Notes: generated by a model from the sequence alone, not told the origin. 64,000 nucleotides of DNA from Eucalyptus grandis (GCF_016545825.1 NC_052613.1:36646790-36710789), one strand, 5' to 3'. Counted from the stretch's first letter, positions 35,543-46,602 are shown. Translations and numbers: made by a program.

Positions 35543-37334
35543 CCATCCTTTGTGTCAAGACCTCGATAAGCTGATGATTCCTTTTCTTTCCTATTTTTAT
35601 CAGTAGGCTTTCCATGCAAATTTCAACATGTTTCAATAGTATGGTGTGGACGTTTGCAATATTCACAATATTTATTTTTGAATTTACTATATTGCCCTTG
35701 ACCTTTCCTGATGACGTGGCGCCACGTGGATCATAGGATCCCTTATAAACTTGAGTTGACGTGGCGCCATGATAGCCGTTGGATCTATTGAAGTTCTCGG
35801 ATGATCTATAGCCGTCCATCCTCTCACGCGGTGATCTATAGCCGTCCATCCTCTCGTGCTGATCTGGACCATCCAGTAGCCCCCCTAAATCAGAGCCGTT
35901 GGATCTCCCGTGCAAATCCATACCGTTGGATCTCCCGTGCGAATCCATACTGTCCAATCAAAAAAGGTTAGGGTTTCCGTCGCGTTTCCTTCTTGCCGCA
36001 GCTGCATTACCCATTTTTGCGTATCCCGAACGGGTAGTCGTTCCGCTGCCTCCAGCCATCGCGTCTCGTGAACCCACGCCGGACGGAAAAACGGCAAGGC
36101 TCATCCCTTCTCCCACTCGGGCGTGCTCGGCCACGGCGAGGCGCTGACTCTCTTCTTGGACGGCAAGCTAATAAATGCGTCCGAGCGGCGGCGATGGTTC
36201 CATGGCGAGAATCTGAGACCTAAAAGCCGAGTAAGAATTGTTGAGTATAAGTAAGAACCGCGTGCTTTTCTCCCTTTCCCGCATGTCTCTGTACTGTCTT
36301 AGGGTTGTTTTAGGTCCCTGAAGACGATCCTCGGCTGATTCCAGTTAATTCCACAGAGAGGAGAGACGGTTGAAGCAAGCGGTAACCGAGAGGTTCCTTT
36401 GCTTCAATTCCGTCAAGCTTTGCATGATGCTGAAGAGCCGCGCTCGATCAAGCCAGCCATACATCTCTCTGACGCTGTCCCAGATCTGTTTGGAGTCTTC
36501 GGTAGGTGGTAATCCAGCTGCGACATCGGGGGTGAGCGTGTTGCCGATCCAAGTGCGAACCAACTGGTTGCACTTCCGCCAGAGGTGCTGGAGGCGTTCG
36601 TCGGTCAGAAAGGGGATGATTCCGTCAAGGAAGCCGTCCTTGTCTTTGGTCACGAGAGCCCGCCGAAGGTCTCGAGCCCACGAGGAATAATTTTCGGGTC
36701 CAGTAAGCTAGTTGCTGATGAGGCGTAACTCAGGGCCATCCGCCGGCGAAGTGTAGAGGGGATCGTCGGGCTCCAGCCGACCGCTGCCACCAAACGGAAG
36801 GACCATCGGCATGAATCTGGGTTGAAGTCCCGGGTAGGGATTCGTCCCTTGACCCGGGATGGATCCAGCTTCCTGACCCGACGGCGTCTGTTCAGATCGA
36901 AATCCCAGCACGAATCCGGGTTGAAGTCCCGGGTAGGGATTCGTCCCTTGACCTGGGATGGATCCGGCTTCCTGACCCGACGGCGTCTGTTCGGGTCGAA
37001 ATCCCGGGTAGGGATTTGTCCCATGACCCAAGACAGCTCCGTGTCCTTGACCTGGGATCGTCTGACCCGATGCTTCAGTTGGGCTTACTACAGACGGCGT
37101 AGGTCCATATGGGTATTGGGTCCACATCTGTCCTGGCCCAGTAGCCCACTGAAACCAATTAACTGGAGGGAAAATTGGTGGCCACTGGATTGGGCCAAAG
37201 GTTGGGCCCATCGCAGGATTCAACCCTGCAGAGAGAGTTTCTTCAGAAGATTGATCTTCGCCAGTTGCGACCACTGGATCTGGGGTAGGTGTTCCTTCTA
37301 TGAAAGAGCTCTCGGCATTCTTGTTCTTTGTCAT
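35543..37334 (-). pseudogene. Copia gag with tandem repeats and stops
   Basis: Starts with ATG at 37334 in an N-terminal proline/glycine-rich part containing a near-perfect tandem duplication of about 105 bp (about 36820-37015, encoding GQEAGSIPGQGTNPYPG twice). A TAG at 36710-36708 precedes LTGPENYSSWARDLRRAL, the start of the UBN2-type gag core; a TAA at 36347-36345 follows SSLWN. Further on, short repeats encoding RSNG and ERMDGYRS occupy about 35800-35950. A CX2CX4HX4C zinc knuckle (YCEYCKRPHHTIETC) is at about 35680-35630 but in a shifted frame. Confidence 0.8.
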
Positions 37335-37473
37335 GATATCAAGAGAAAAAAAAAATAAGAATTCCTATTCGGTTTGCTGATTGTTTTGCAAGGTGCAACA
37401 ACGCTCAGAGAAAGGAACCAAAGGCAACTCGAAAGATGCGGAAGCTAGGCCAGGAAGGACTGCTGTGATACCA

Positions 37474-37690
37474 TGACAGGAAATACAAGAAAAAAAAGGA
37501 GGAAATTATATGTGTATTGCATTGATTTGTATACAAGCACATTAATACATTTATAGTGCAAGGATGGAAGAGAATAAAAGGAAACAATATACAAAGAATA
37601 ATAAATTTCCTATTTACTAAAACTTCCTATTCATTAAATCAATCAATCTACAATCAGGATCAAGCACAATCTTCAACTGCATCTCCAACA
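37474..37690 (-). repeat. 5' LTR of the Copia element
   Basis: 217 bp, near-identical partner of 31978-32194. The primer-binding site directly follows it on the minus strand. Confidence 0.95.
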
Positions 37691-37939
37691 GGCCGAGGCC
37701 AACGACCGGCCAAAAGGAATAAGAAGAAAAGAAAATAGAAGAAGAAAAAAGGAGAGAAAAATTTTACCAAACACATTTATATTCTTTTTTTGTTCCTCTA
37801 AATAAATGAAAAAAAAATGTTCTGGGAACAGAAATACTTTTTAATAAACAGACCCTAAGTGTAGTTTTATTCCATAGAATCTTTTGGATGAACTACAATA
37901 GCATGATATGCACAGGCTCGCGATACATGGTAAATTTTA

Positions 37940-38215
37940 GGAAAATGGTTTTGAGCATAACTCTTTTGCTCCTTGTACTCAACAATAAAATGAAGTTGGG
38001 GAGAGAGAATCTTTCATTACAAGACACGGCGCGTACAATGCTCGTAGAAAATTATGCTCCTGCATGCTTTTGGCCAGAATCAGTGCATCTAAGAAAAATC
38101 ACTTTGGTCAAGCAATGGTTTTGTATTTCCATATATTTGGATGCACCTGCTATGTTCTTAAAAGTGCAAATTACAATATTGGCAAGTTGGATCGAAGATC
38201 GAATTAAGGTAAATT
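37940..38215 (+). mobile_element. Copia integrase remnant, third copy
   Basis: Plus-strand words encode NGFEHNSFAPCT, then with frame breaks ENLSLQDTARTMLVEN and ACFWPES, the integrase segment that follows the QQNGVVERKN motif. It joins the 3' flank of PR-4 copy F at about 38218 in the same way that the 12.5-kb remnant joins copy B (CTAATTACGGTTTGGATAGTG here, CTAATTAGGGTTTAGATAGTG there). Confidence 0.7.
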
Positions 38216-38504
38216 GTGATACTCCCCATCTAATTACGGTTTGGATAGTGAGATTGATCGATTGACCGACTGATTCTCACCATTTCCTTATGCTAATTAC
38301 AGCAGAAGGGCTTTTCTTCGGTCTGTGAAAGGACCTGGATTTGTCGAACCACACACATCTCATGTCTTTGATCATTCATTCCACAAAATAAATTTTTAAT
38401 AATAATTCGTTATTATTTCGTAATATCAACTTCAACTACAGGAGAAGTGATCATTTATTTCTCAGCAACGTCTTATTATTTCTGGGCACGAACATGTGAA
38501 ACGT

Positions 38505-40059
38505 TCAGTCACCACTGTTAGACGGTCTCATGGTTCAAGGTGAAGTATCCTTGCTTATATCCGTTTCCATCGGTGTCCAATGGATGGAAGACAGTGTTGT
38601 AGTCCAAATCGAGCCCTTCGTTGCTGCACTGGTCAACGATCCTCGCGGTAACTTGAGCTTTGGTCCTCTTGTTCGTGTTCTGCGTTCAATGGAACTCAAA
38701 TTTATAATCGAATCTCCCATCTCTTTGGTAATTGCTTGAACTGTATACGCCGTCATGAAACACAGTTAAATGCAAAAACAAAATTAAGGTTTGAAATCTT
38801 TAAAGCTTTCTTTTACGTCCTCCAGGAAACTTCTGCTTTCAATCAAAGTTATGATGACTTTTCTTGGCGATGGCAAAAGAAGAAGAAAAACAAATATAGT
38901 TACGGGAAAGAAATTCAAGTGCAAGTAATTCTTCTCGTGTGTTCTACATGAAAGGTGACATTTCAAGATTTTTTCAACAAAGAGAACAGTTCCCATGCAT
39001 AACCAAACCATTTCGAGCACGATACAAATTACGAAGTATCTTATACAACTGCCTATATTGTATCAATAAACTAAAACAAAATCAATCGATTGTAAGTGAA
39101 GTACATGGCAATTAAACACCACATGTACTCAAAAATCACTGTGAGAAAATCATTATTGACTTGTGACATAGGCCATGATATACAAAACCAAATGCTATGC
39201 TTTGACCAAAGAGAAGACAAGGGATCGCTTACCCTCAAGCATTTGCCACAAGCTCGTTGCCTATGAGGCCCGATTGATGGGCAGAAAGCCACCCACCTAT
39301 ACTTCTACCGCTAGGATATTGGGATGTACATATGAGTGAGTTATATAAAAAACGTCCCATATCAAAAAAATTAATGTGGTGTAGAGCAATTAATATATAC
39401 TAGTTGACTTATAACTCATTAATTTAAGTTTTTGGGTGAAGATGGGTTCAACTAAATATATTAACGGGCTCAGATTTACGCTCCCTCTTACCTATCTCCT
39501 CAGAAGAATGTATTGAGCTTTTACCATGTGCTCTAACAAATAGCATCAGAGCCGATGGTTGCAATTTTCAGGCGAGTGTTGTGGTGTAGCAATGTGAGCC
39601 CATAAGTTGGTGCATAAGGATACTTGAATTAAGGGAGAGCAGTCATAACATTGGGCTCACGGGTGAGGGAAAGACTATTAGAATGCATGTGTGAGTAAAC
39701 TATGTTAGAAACATCCCATATAGGATAATTAATGTGGTGTGGAGCAATTAATTTATTCTAGTTAGCTCATAACTCATTGGTTTAAGCTTTGAATGAAAGT
39801 GGTCCAACAAGATATATTAACGGACTCGGACTGGGCTCCCTCTTGGCGATCTCCTTGGAAGAAGGTATTAGGCTTTTGCTGCGCACTCCAATAAAAGCAA
39901 GCGGCTTCCTCAAGTCCCGGGTCGAGCAACACGTGCTGACGGCGTTCAAGTCTCACCCATTTTGCGTGGGGTTGTAGTAGTGGTACGTCACCTTAACAGT
40001 GATACCGCTCTGAGCAAAGCAACAATGCCCAGCAAAGGCTAAAGGCTAAATCTCCCCAT
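38505..40059 (-). pseudogene. PR-4 copy F, exon 1 split by a TRIM element, early stop in exon 2
   Basis: The ATG is at 40059-40057. Exon 1 runs from there to about 39895 with internal losses (signal-peptide codons are shortened and AKQQ-region bases duplicated), is interrupted by a 578-bp element, and resumes at about 39316-39236. Exon 2 at about 38687-38505 is open from [19 protein letters not shown] to GYKQGYF but then reads HETV-stop, losing the last cysteine. The intron is longer (about 550 bp) than in copies A and D (about 140 bp). Confidence 0.88.
39317..39894 (+). mobile_element. 578-bp TRIM-type miniature LTR retrotransposon
   Basis: Two direct repeats of about 220 bp (39317-39538 and 39676-39894, roughly 75-80% alike by eye; shared words TTAATGTGGTGT, GAGCAATTAAT, CTCATAACTCATT, ATATATTAACGG) flank an internal piece of about 137 bp. 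The internal piece starts with AGCATCAGAGCC, close to the initiator Met-tRNA primer-binding site TGGTATCAGAGC, and ends with purine-rich GGGTGAGGGAAAG. Two short LTRs, a primer site, a polypurine tract and no coding capacity define a TRIM. The LTR divergence means an old insertion. The exact ends and the TSD are uncertain by a few bases. Confidence 0.8.
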
Positions 40060-40459
40060 GGTTTTTCTCTGTGTTTGTGGAGTGAGAGTCTGCAAGCTTC
40101 TGTTGCGCAAGGAGACGAGCAAGAGACCCTGGGCAATTTATAGGAATTGAGGAATGTGAAATAACAAAAATTGCCACCTTGCGAGATTGTAAGAGGGATT
40201 TGATGAATTTTCTTTGCGTCTTACCTTGGAACTATGTGTGCGATACTTCTTCCTTTTTCTGATTGTTCATCTCTTTTGGCCCCATCACAAGGGAAAAAGA
40301 AAAAAGTTTTTCACTTTCCTATTATTTTGTAAAATGAAATATTAATTTGAGAGAAATAAGGTTAGCTATGAAGCACTAAACTTCGCTCGTTTGAATTAAG
40401 CATATCTTGGCCGGTATCTCTGAGTATTTTCTCACGTGTACACTAACTTTATGAGATGA

Positions 40460-41180
40460 TCAACGACTTCAAATGAGCGAATGCAATCGAATTAACAAAG
40501 ATAGAATGTTTCACTCTTCAGCCGATTAAGGCCGAAGCTAAAGAGACGAAAAAACGGGGCACTTGTATCGATTTTGTGGCGTCTTGGAACTCCACAATCT
40601 GATGTTGTTAAACTGTCGGCCTTTTGAGAATCTTCTCAAGGAAAATCTAAGCTTTGAAATTAGGTGAAGGGTTGGCTTAGAATCCTGAGGACACACAGCA
40701 CATGACATTAGTCCAAGTGAAGGACGCCCAAAATTCGATATGAGGGGTATGGGATCGAAATTGATGGCTGCAGAAGTTCGAGGGAACGGAATAGTAAGAA
40801 GTTCCGATCAGACAACCACTGATTTTTTGTAAAGTTCCGGTTAATTCCATGGAGTCTTTGGATGAACTACAGCAGCATGATGGGCATGCGTTTTCAATAG
40901 AATTGTAAGTTCTAGGATATTATGGGATGGTAACTTTATTAACCTTTTGAGGACTCTTTTGGAGCTGGCGTGCTAATGTCTAGATACGTCTTTCATTTTT
41001 ATCCTGTTGAGGGAATTTCCGTGATACCTCTTTTTACCTTTGGGGAGTTGGCTCACTGGCCGACAACAAAATGGAGTCGGGAGGGGATTTGGAGATTTTG
41101 TGGAAGTTAAGGGTTTCTTTGTTGCTAAATTTGGACGAGTCAAGTTGAGAACCAATAGGTAATCATCTAGTTAGATCAGA
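40460..41180. repeat. Promoter-side repeat block, unit F (right end of the array)
   Basis: Has the unit markers in order: TAGAATGTTTCACTCTTCAGCCG (about 40502), TTGTGGCGTCTTGGAACTCC (about 40575), GAATCTTCTCAAGGAAAATC (about 40630), TGAACTACAGCAGCATGATGGG (about 40863). Similarity to the other units ends near 41180, which marks the right boundary of the array in this window. Confidence 0.6.
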
Positions 41181-42405
41181 CGGAGCAATTATCTATTGAT
41201 CGATAGAAGTTCTCTCAGAATTTTAACCAATATAAGATTGAGAAGCAGAATTTTATTGTTTCATGCCCAAAAGCACGATTTTTTTTTCCTGCACTAGTAA
41301 ATTTCAGTAAAAGTTTATGAGTCTCAAAATGCTATTGCTAAAAAAAAGACGACAGGTAAGTTAATTGGGAAAAAGTTGATAAGTGCTCTAATTAAGAGTT
41401 GTAATTTGTAAAAAGAGTTAGTAAAATGGTTATATAATCGACACCTAGGGCTAGGAAACGCATGTGTGCATTTGATTAGATGGTTATGCATAATAAGATG
41501 TGGGTGGTTAGTTGAATTGGATGGTTATATGTGTGACGTATGAGCAATTTCGAAATTATGAAGTGAGACAAGTGTCATTTTCCCTTGTAAACTAGGGCAC
41601 GGGCACGGGCACGGGCTAATTATGCAAAGGAAAAAGTGTTAGTCATGGTGGTTTTGCACGGAATGGAAATAAGTGGCTACTTAATGAGTATCTATTATAT
41701 ATTGGAAATTAGAGCATGCACCATTATTATAAAGAAAACTTTGCACAAGCAATCTAAGTGATCTAATTCACACATGAATGGAAGATTTCAACTACTCGTT
41801 CTCTCACTAACTATCAAATCAAGGATAGATAAGATCGTTCATGTAAAAATATATTTACATGGCGATGTAAAGAAATTTTACTTCACATATATATAGCAAG
41901 AGTAATCATAAAAGGCTCAAAGTGAGCCAAACAACACTTTTCTTTAATTAGATAGGTACACGTGCACTATGATCTCGATTTCTCGTCTCAAACTCGAGAC
42001 AGCACATACCATCTAGTTAGCCAAAAGAGTTGCAAAAAGGGGGTGGGGGGAACATATAGATCTTTATTGGGAGAACAAAGAAAAAAATGAAGACAAATGG
42101 TAACTTGATTATGGATAGGCTGAATGCAGATCTTTTTCATCTGCATCTTTTACCCACCAATTACGGAAATTAGTCGAGCAAATACAGCTCAGACGGAGGA
42201 GGAGAATTTTCTTTCCTAACCGAAGTTATAATGAACTGACATCATCGAAATGTCATTCTCTTAACCTAAGAGATTACCATGGAAAGCTACATAATTGAGT
42301 TCTTTTTCTTTTTCTTTTTTTGTCTATTAGGCTATCAGAAAGATCAATGGGAAGGGAAGACCCTGATTTAACCAAACCACTCTCCCTCTTTTCCTGCTTT
42401 TGCAA
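41181..42405. other. Intergenic DNA between PR-4 array and DUF1685 gene
   Basis: No gene seen. A short tandem repeat of GGGCAC (about four units) is at 41596-41619. The stretch next to 42405 is the 3' flank of the DUF1685 gene. Confidence 0.5.
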
Positions 42406-43233
42406 TTACAACAGGCCATCCTTCTGCAGCCTCACGGAACATGCCACAGCTTGAGCCCAATGCCTCAACTTGGTTTTCACTTGCTGAGGACTGTCTCCTA
42501 CAAAACAGATGTCAATCGCCAAGAGCAAAGAAGAACAAAATTATTAGAACAAATGAGCGGTTTGATGCATAGAGGATGTACAATCAGCTTTTACCACGAG
42601 AGGAAATTCTTTAAAAGCAATTCATTTGCTGAGCACCGTCAGCCCATTTGAGAGGCTGAGATTGTCTTCACACATTTTCTACGTATGCATTTAAAACTTA
42701 CCTGGACAACAAATCTTCCATGTGTCGGAATCGCTCCTAGGACTGCCATAGGATGAAGATCCTCCACCAAGCGAGGACGACGACATCGAAAATGACAGTG
42801 ATGATCCATTGCTCTGCGGTGTTGATACCGGGCTCGGTGACAACTGCCTGTTCACAGCGAAGTAAATGTCGAGGGCCGGCAAAGTGTTGCACAACTCTTG
42901 TACACCCTCCTCCTCTTTGAACCCAAACCCTAGATCTATGCACCCTTTGAGCTCATTCAAATCCTCGTCGGTGATATCATCGGAGTCGTTAATTCCGTTC
43001 TTCTTCCTTTCTTGGTGAAGGATCTGCCGCCTCCGCTTCTCCCATGCAATGTCCCGTGGGGTCTCGCACATCGAAAGCTGTTTGGATAGGCACCTGCGGC
43101 TATTCTTCTTAGCCGGGCCAAATGGCATCGGTTGTAGCTCTTCCACATCCGATTCGCTTGGGGACGACAAGGATGGCGATGAATATGATGACGATAAAAC
43201 AATGGGGCTTTCTTGAGGCTCGTCTTTATTCAT
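42406..43233 (-). CDS. DUF1685 family protein
   Basis: Two exons: 43233-42702 (ATG at 43233) and 42497-42406 (TAA at 42408-42406), joined in phase through the split glycine of CPG-DSPQQVKTK, giving 207 residues. Serine-rich N terminus (residues 14-30), a basic stretch EKRRRQ (65-70), then the family core DEDLNELKGCIDLGFGF (89-105), LCNTLPALDIYFAVNRQ (114-130), a Ser-rich linker, SPRSDSDTWKICCPG (164-178) and RHWAQAVACSV near the end. These are the diagnostic blocks of DUF1685, a plant-only family without an established biochemical role. There is no signal peptide or membrane segment. The C terminus RLQKDGLL is what I read here; related proteins usually end near AVACSVMQ. A TATA-like word (minus strand, about 43456) lies some 220 bp upstream. 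Confidence 0.88.
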
Positions 43234-44849
43234 ATCTCCTGCGGCTTTGAGTACGTACCTTCAGGGGTTTGGGGCACGTCGTATAAATTCTCTCCGTCTG
43301 ATTTTTTGAGCAGTTCGATTCGAATGTCCTTCCCCGAAATTCAAACTAGACAATGTATGGGATTGCCTGAGCCGTGGCAGCATGAAGAGCCGCCCGGCCA
43401 GGAGGCAGCGGTGGCAAGGGGTTGGGGATGGCGAGTCTGGTTGGTGGTTCTATATAAGTGGAGAGGTGAATTTTTGTTATTTGATGAAACAGAACCTACC
43501 CAACCAGCTCAAACGAGGAGCGGTTGGTGGTGGAGGTGATGGTGGGGCTTTAATGAGGCCTTCATCAAATCCCATTCCCTTTGGAGTGTGGTTGTTATTC
43601 CACGCCATCCATTCTGATATGAACCTGGGACAAATTTAGGATCTTTGATGGTTTTTGTGTTGGAGGGCTCAGCTTCTTTCAAGGGAAAGTTAGAAACATG
43701 AACTTGATAACTGCTATAAAAAACAAACCCATTTTGAAGTCTGTATGTGTCCAAGGACGAGACAATGCAACCTTCAACATTTGTATGCTCAGCATGTACA
43801 TAGTCGTTTTTCTTGCAATGATACTATTTAACTGCAATTGCTATGGATATTAAGCTGCTCAACAATCATGAATCTTTTTTTGGTTGTTTGCTGAAGTAGT
43901 ATCTTGGCGACAAAAAATTGTGAAACAGATGAGAATTGATTACGGTTGACGATCATGTACGAGAACCCAGTTTAATTAATTACACATATATGATGAATTA
44001 TGGCCTATATGTAACTATATGTAAATATATCATCAAGCAAAATTTCAATGTAAATTCGCCTTGGGTTTTTCTTAGATCGCCTTGCTTTTTTGATGGCCGA
44101 CAAGAAGAAAGAGATTAACCCAAAAAAGTTAGTAGCTGACATTTTAGCCGTGACTTGGTTAAAATTTTGAAATTATTAATGGAAAATCCCTTCTGCAGTG
44201 CTGTAAATTTAAGCACGAAAGGTAAACTATGTGTATAACTGGAAGTTTTTCTAAAGAGATTTTATAGTTTTATCCCAACAATAATCGAACTATGCCATTT
44301 TCTCCCATAATTATATTGTTCAAAATATGAGAAGATTGTCCCAAACCTTTTCGATAAATACAGAATTGCCCTCTAGATTCTCCCAAACATTGAGTCATAT
44401 GGATAAGGGTACTCATGAAATTACGGCTAAATATATCAATGTTTGAGGTTTGTTGATATTGATAAGAAAGCAGCTGGTGATATCGGATCTTGCTGTTTAA
44501 GAGTTAATTATAGCACCAACTGATATCTTTCGTCCTAAAGTTGTCCTTCGCTCTTGATTGAATTGGTGGGGGAAATATCCTTTGGTTGATCATTGTTTAC
44601 TTACCTTTGAATCCCTATGAATCCAAATACAGTTGATCTTCATATCAATGATCCTCCTTTTCTTCCATAGCTCTAAAGCATGGTGCGTGGTTCTACTTCT
44701 TACAATGTTAGTGAGCGCTTGAAAGTTCAAAATCAAGCACAAGTTTGTGCAGCTGTGAACTTTTTTTGAGTTTCCAGGAACCTCTCGCTCTCCAGCAGCA
44801 TAATTGCAGTGCTCCTCGCATGAGAAGGTGTTGGACTTATGGAATGCCT
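43234..44849. other. Promoter side of DUF1685 gene and intergenic DNA
   Basis: The first 250 bases are the likely leader and promoter of the DUF1685 gene. Open frames at 43213-43640 on the plus strand are not like known proteins. From 43760 on the sequence is AT-rich with no gene seen. Confidence 0.4.
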
Positions 44850-45422
44850 TTTCCCTGGCAGATTGCACAGCAGATGCAAGTTGCCCAACCTTATGCTGAT
44901 GCTACCATCGGGACATCTGACTCCACTATGACTCCATACGATGTAGAAATAGCGCTGCTGTTACCATACAAAAAACTGATGGAGTTGCTGGAGAAATGAC
45001 AGTTGAAATCAGCGGAACTGCTTCCGAGGTACAGATAGCACAGCAGCTAATACAGGAAACAATTCTTTTGGCCATTGCAAATAACGCTTTCCAAGGAAAT
45101 GCAAACCACGCCTACAAGTTCCTGCTGATTTGAAAGGTCTCAGTATTCCTTTGTTTCTAGGAAATGGCCTGAGTACATGCACCAATGTGCTTGCCTGCGC
45201 ATCTTTATTGTCATACTTGAATTATTGGTTTGCTTTCATTTACATGTTTCATGCCGACGGCAAATTGTTCTGCTGCAGAATTCTATGGCTGAAGCAGTCA
45301 CAACAGCTCAGAGAGAGCCTTCTGCTTTGTTGGAAAAAGGTTACAACACTTAAGCATCTCTCCCTAATCCAGGTCATACTAGAGGTTATGGCTTTGATTA
45401 TGGTCAAACTTATGGGTACTAA
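44850..45422 (+). pseudogene. KH-domain RNA-binding protein, 3' gene fragment
   Basis: Plus-strand reading gives [22 protein letters not shown], then after a one-base shift [33 protein letters not shown]. This is the last KH repeat and tail of plant multi-KH proteins of the PEPPER/HEN4 group. A retained intron follows (about 45134-45280, ending TTCTGCTGCAG), then NSMAEAVTTAQREPSALLEKGYNT-stop and, beyond the stop, GHTRGYGFDYGQTYGY with its own TAA at 45420-45422. Because an intron is still present it is not a processed copy; it is a DNA-level fragment with a frameshift and an in-frame stop. The N-terminal KH domains are absent from the window. Confidence 0.7.
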
Positions 45423-46602
45423 GCCAGGCTGTCTGTCTCATCTCAAGCATTCTAGAACTACAGACTTCACCATCTCCGTTTGATTGGAGACTACAGTCGT
45501 ACATTTTAATGTTTCTGTTCTGATATATCTAATTTTAATTTTATGGCTATTTATTCTTAATGAAGTGCTGGAGGCAAGCCAAGAGCACCATTTGGAAAAG
45601 CTCTCCTAACGAGTAACATGGCTATTCAGACGTTTGCAATCTAAACCTTATTTCCATACAATCGATTCCCTGATAAAGTAATTTTTTAGCCTAAGGTTTG
45701 GTTAAGTTTTTGATATTCATGTTTTAGAAAGATTTCATTGACCTCTTAAGCGACCCAACTCAAAAAGTTTTAATTTTCAATATGTTTATTTTCACATGTT
45801 ATGCTTACAAACGCTTTGAACATTGAAAATTCCTTAATTAACGTCCCGGTACCCTGATAACACTTCCCGACAAAATCTTAATTTAAACATTAACCGATTA
45901 AAGTCCCGGTCTCTTCTTTTTATGGTCACTTGCTCCTTACCAAATTTCTTTTTCGTCAGCTTTATAACTACTTAACATCAACAACTTCATTCGATATACT
46001 ATCAATAATGACATATTCCATGATGTGATAACATGATATGACATGATGACGGTGATGATTAATATTCTATAACGAGAAAAACTCGGTCGGGGGCGGGGGA
46101 GAAGGCTTCAAAGGAGCTCTTGTAATCCTCTATGTCCAGCCAATCATTATTCACGTTCACGTCGCACGAATCCTTGAAAAAGTTTTCGACTTGCGAGCAT
46201 ATTCAAGTTCGTGTCGGGCAAATCCTCGAAAAAGTTTTCCACTTGCCGGCCGAAACCCATCTCCGAGGAACGATTCCTTCGTGCGGTCGAAGAAGATCCG
46301 GGGGCTAGGCGTGTCTTTTTCGCATCCCCGTGGTCGGCGGCTTACCTGTTTTTGGTGGGCAGTACACTTTGTCACCGGCTGTCGTTTTCTCTTTTTGGAT
46401 CAGCAGCCGACTTTTCCTTCTTTGGTCGGCGTGCTGATTCACCGTCTTTTCGCATTTTCTTTCTCTCTCCCCGCTTTTCTTGCGTTGTATATCATGCAAC
46501 CGACGAACATTATGTATAGGCCCAATTGCTCTTTTTAATGAATAATGCGTCCTTGGCCATGGTGGGGGAATACTACGTGCAATGCAGATTGTGATTCGCT
46601 GT

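Larger units (their letters stand above)
31978..37690 (-). mobile_element. Ty1/Copia LTR retrotransposon, 5.7 kb, young but non-coding
   Basis: Two 217-bp LTRs (31978-32194 and 37474-37690) differ at only two positions by eye, both A/G. The 5-bp flanks are GGTCG and GGCCG, a TSD with one change. Reading the minus strand, a primer-binding site TGGTATCACAGC (37473-37462, initiator Met-tRNA type) follows the right LTR, and a polypurine tract CTTGAGGAGGAG (32206-32195) precedes the left. Order is gag, protease, integrase, reverse transcriptase, RNase H, which is Copia. Five in-frame stops plus frameshifts between gag and protease make it unable to encode its own proteins. Confidence 0.95.
31540..37857. 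mobile_element. Non-autonomous element split by the Copia insertion
   Basis: Outer pieces at 31540-31977 and 37691-37857 flank the Copia element and make about 600 bp when put together. Both outer ends carry CTGTTCCCGGAA/TTCTGGGAACAG and ATGCGTTTGGTAA/TTTACCAAACACA in inverted orientation, with AT-rich arms and a GC-rich centre (GGTCGTCGGCCACGG, about 31785). The unit E block resumes outside it. The exact outer ends and TSD could not be fixed. Confidence 0.55.

Noticed and set aside
39541..39556. tRNA gene suggested by ATCAGAGCC
   Set aside because: It is only the primer-binding complement of a tRNA 3' end in an LTR element; no cloverleaf can be formed around it.
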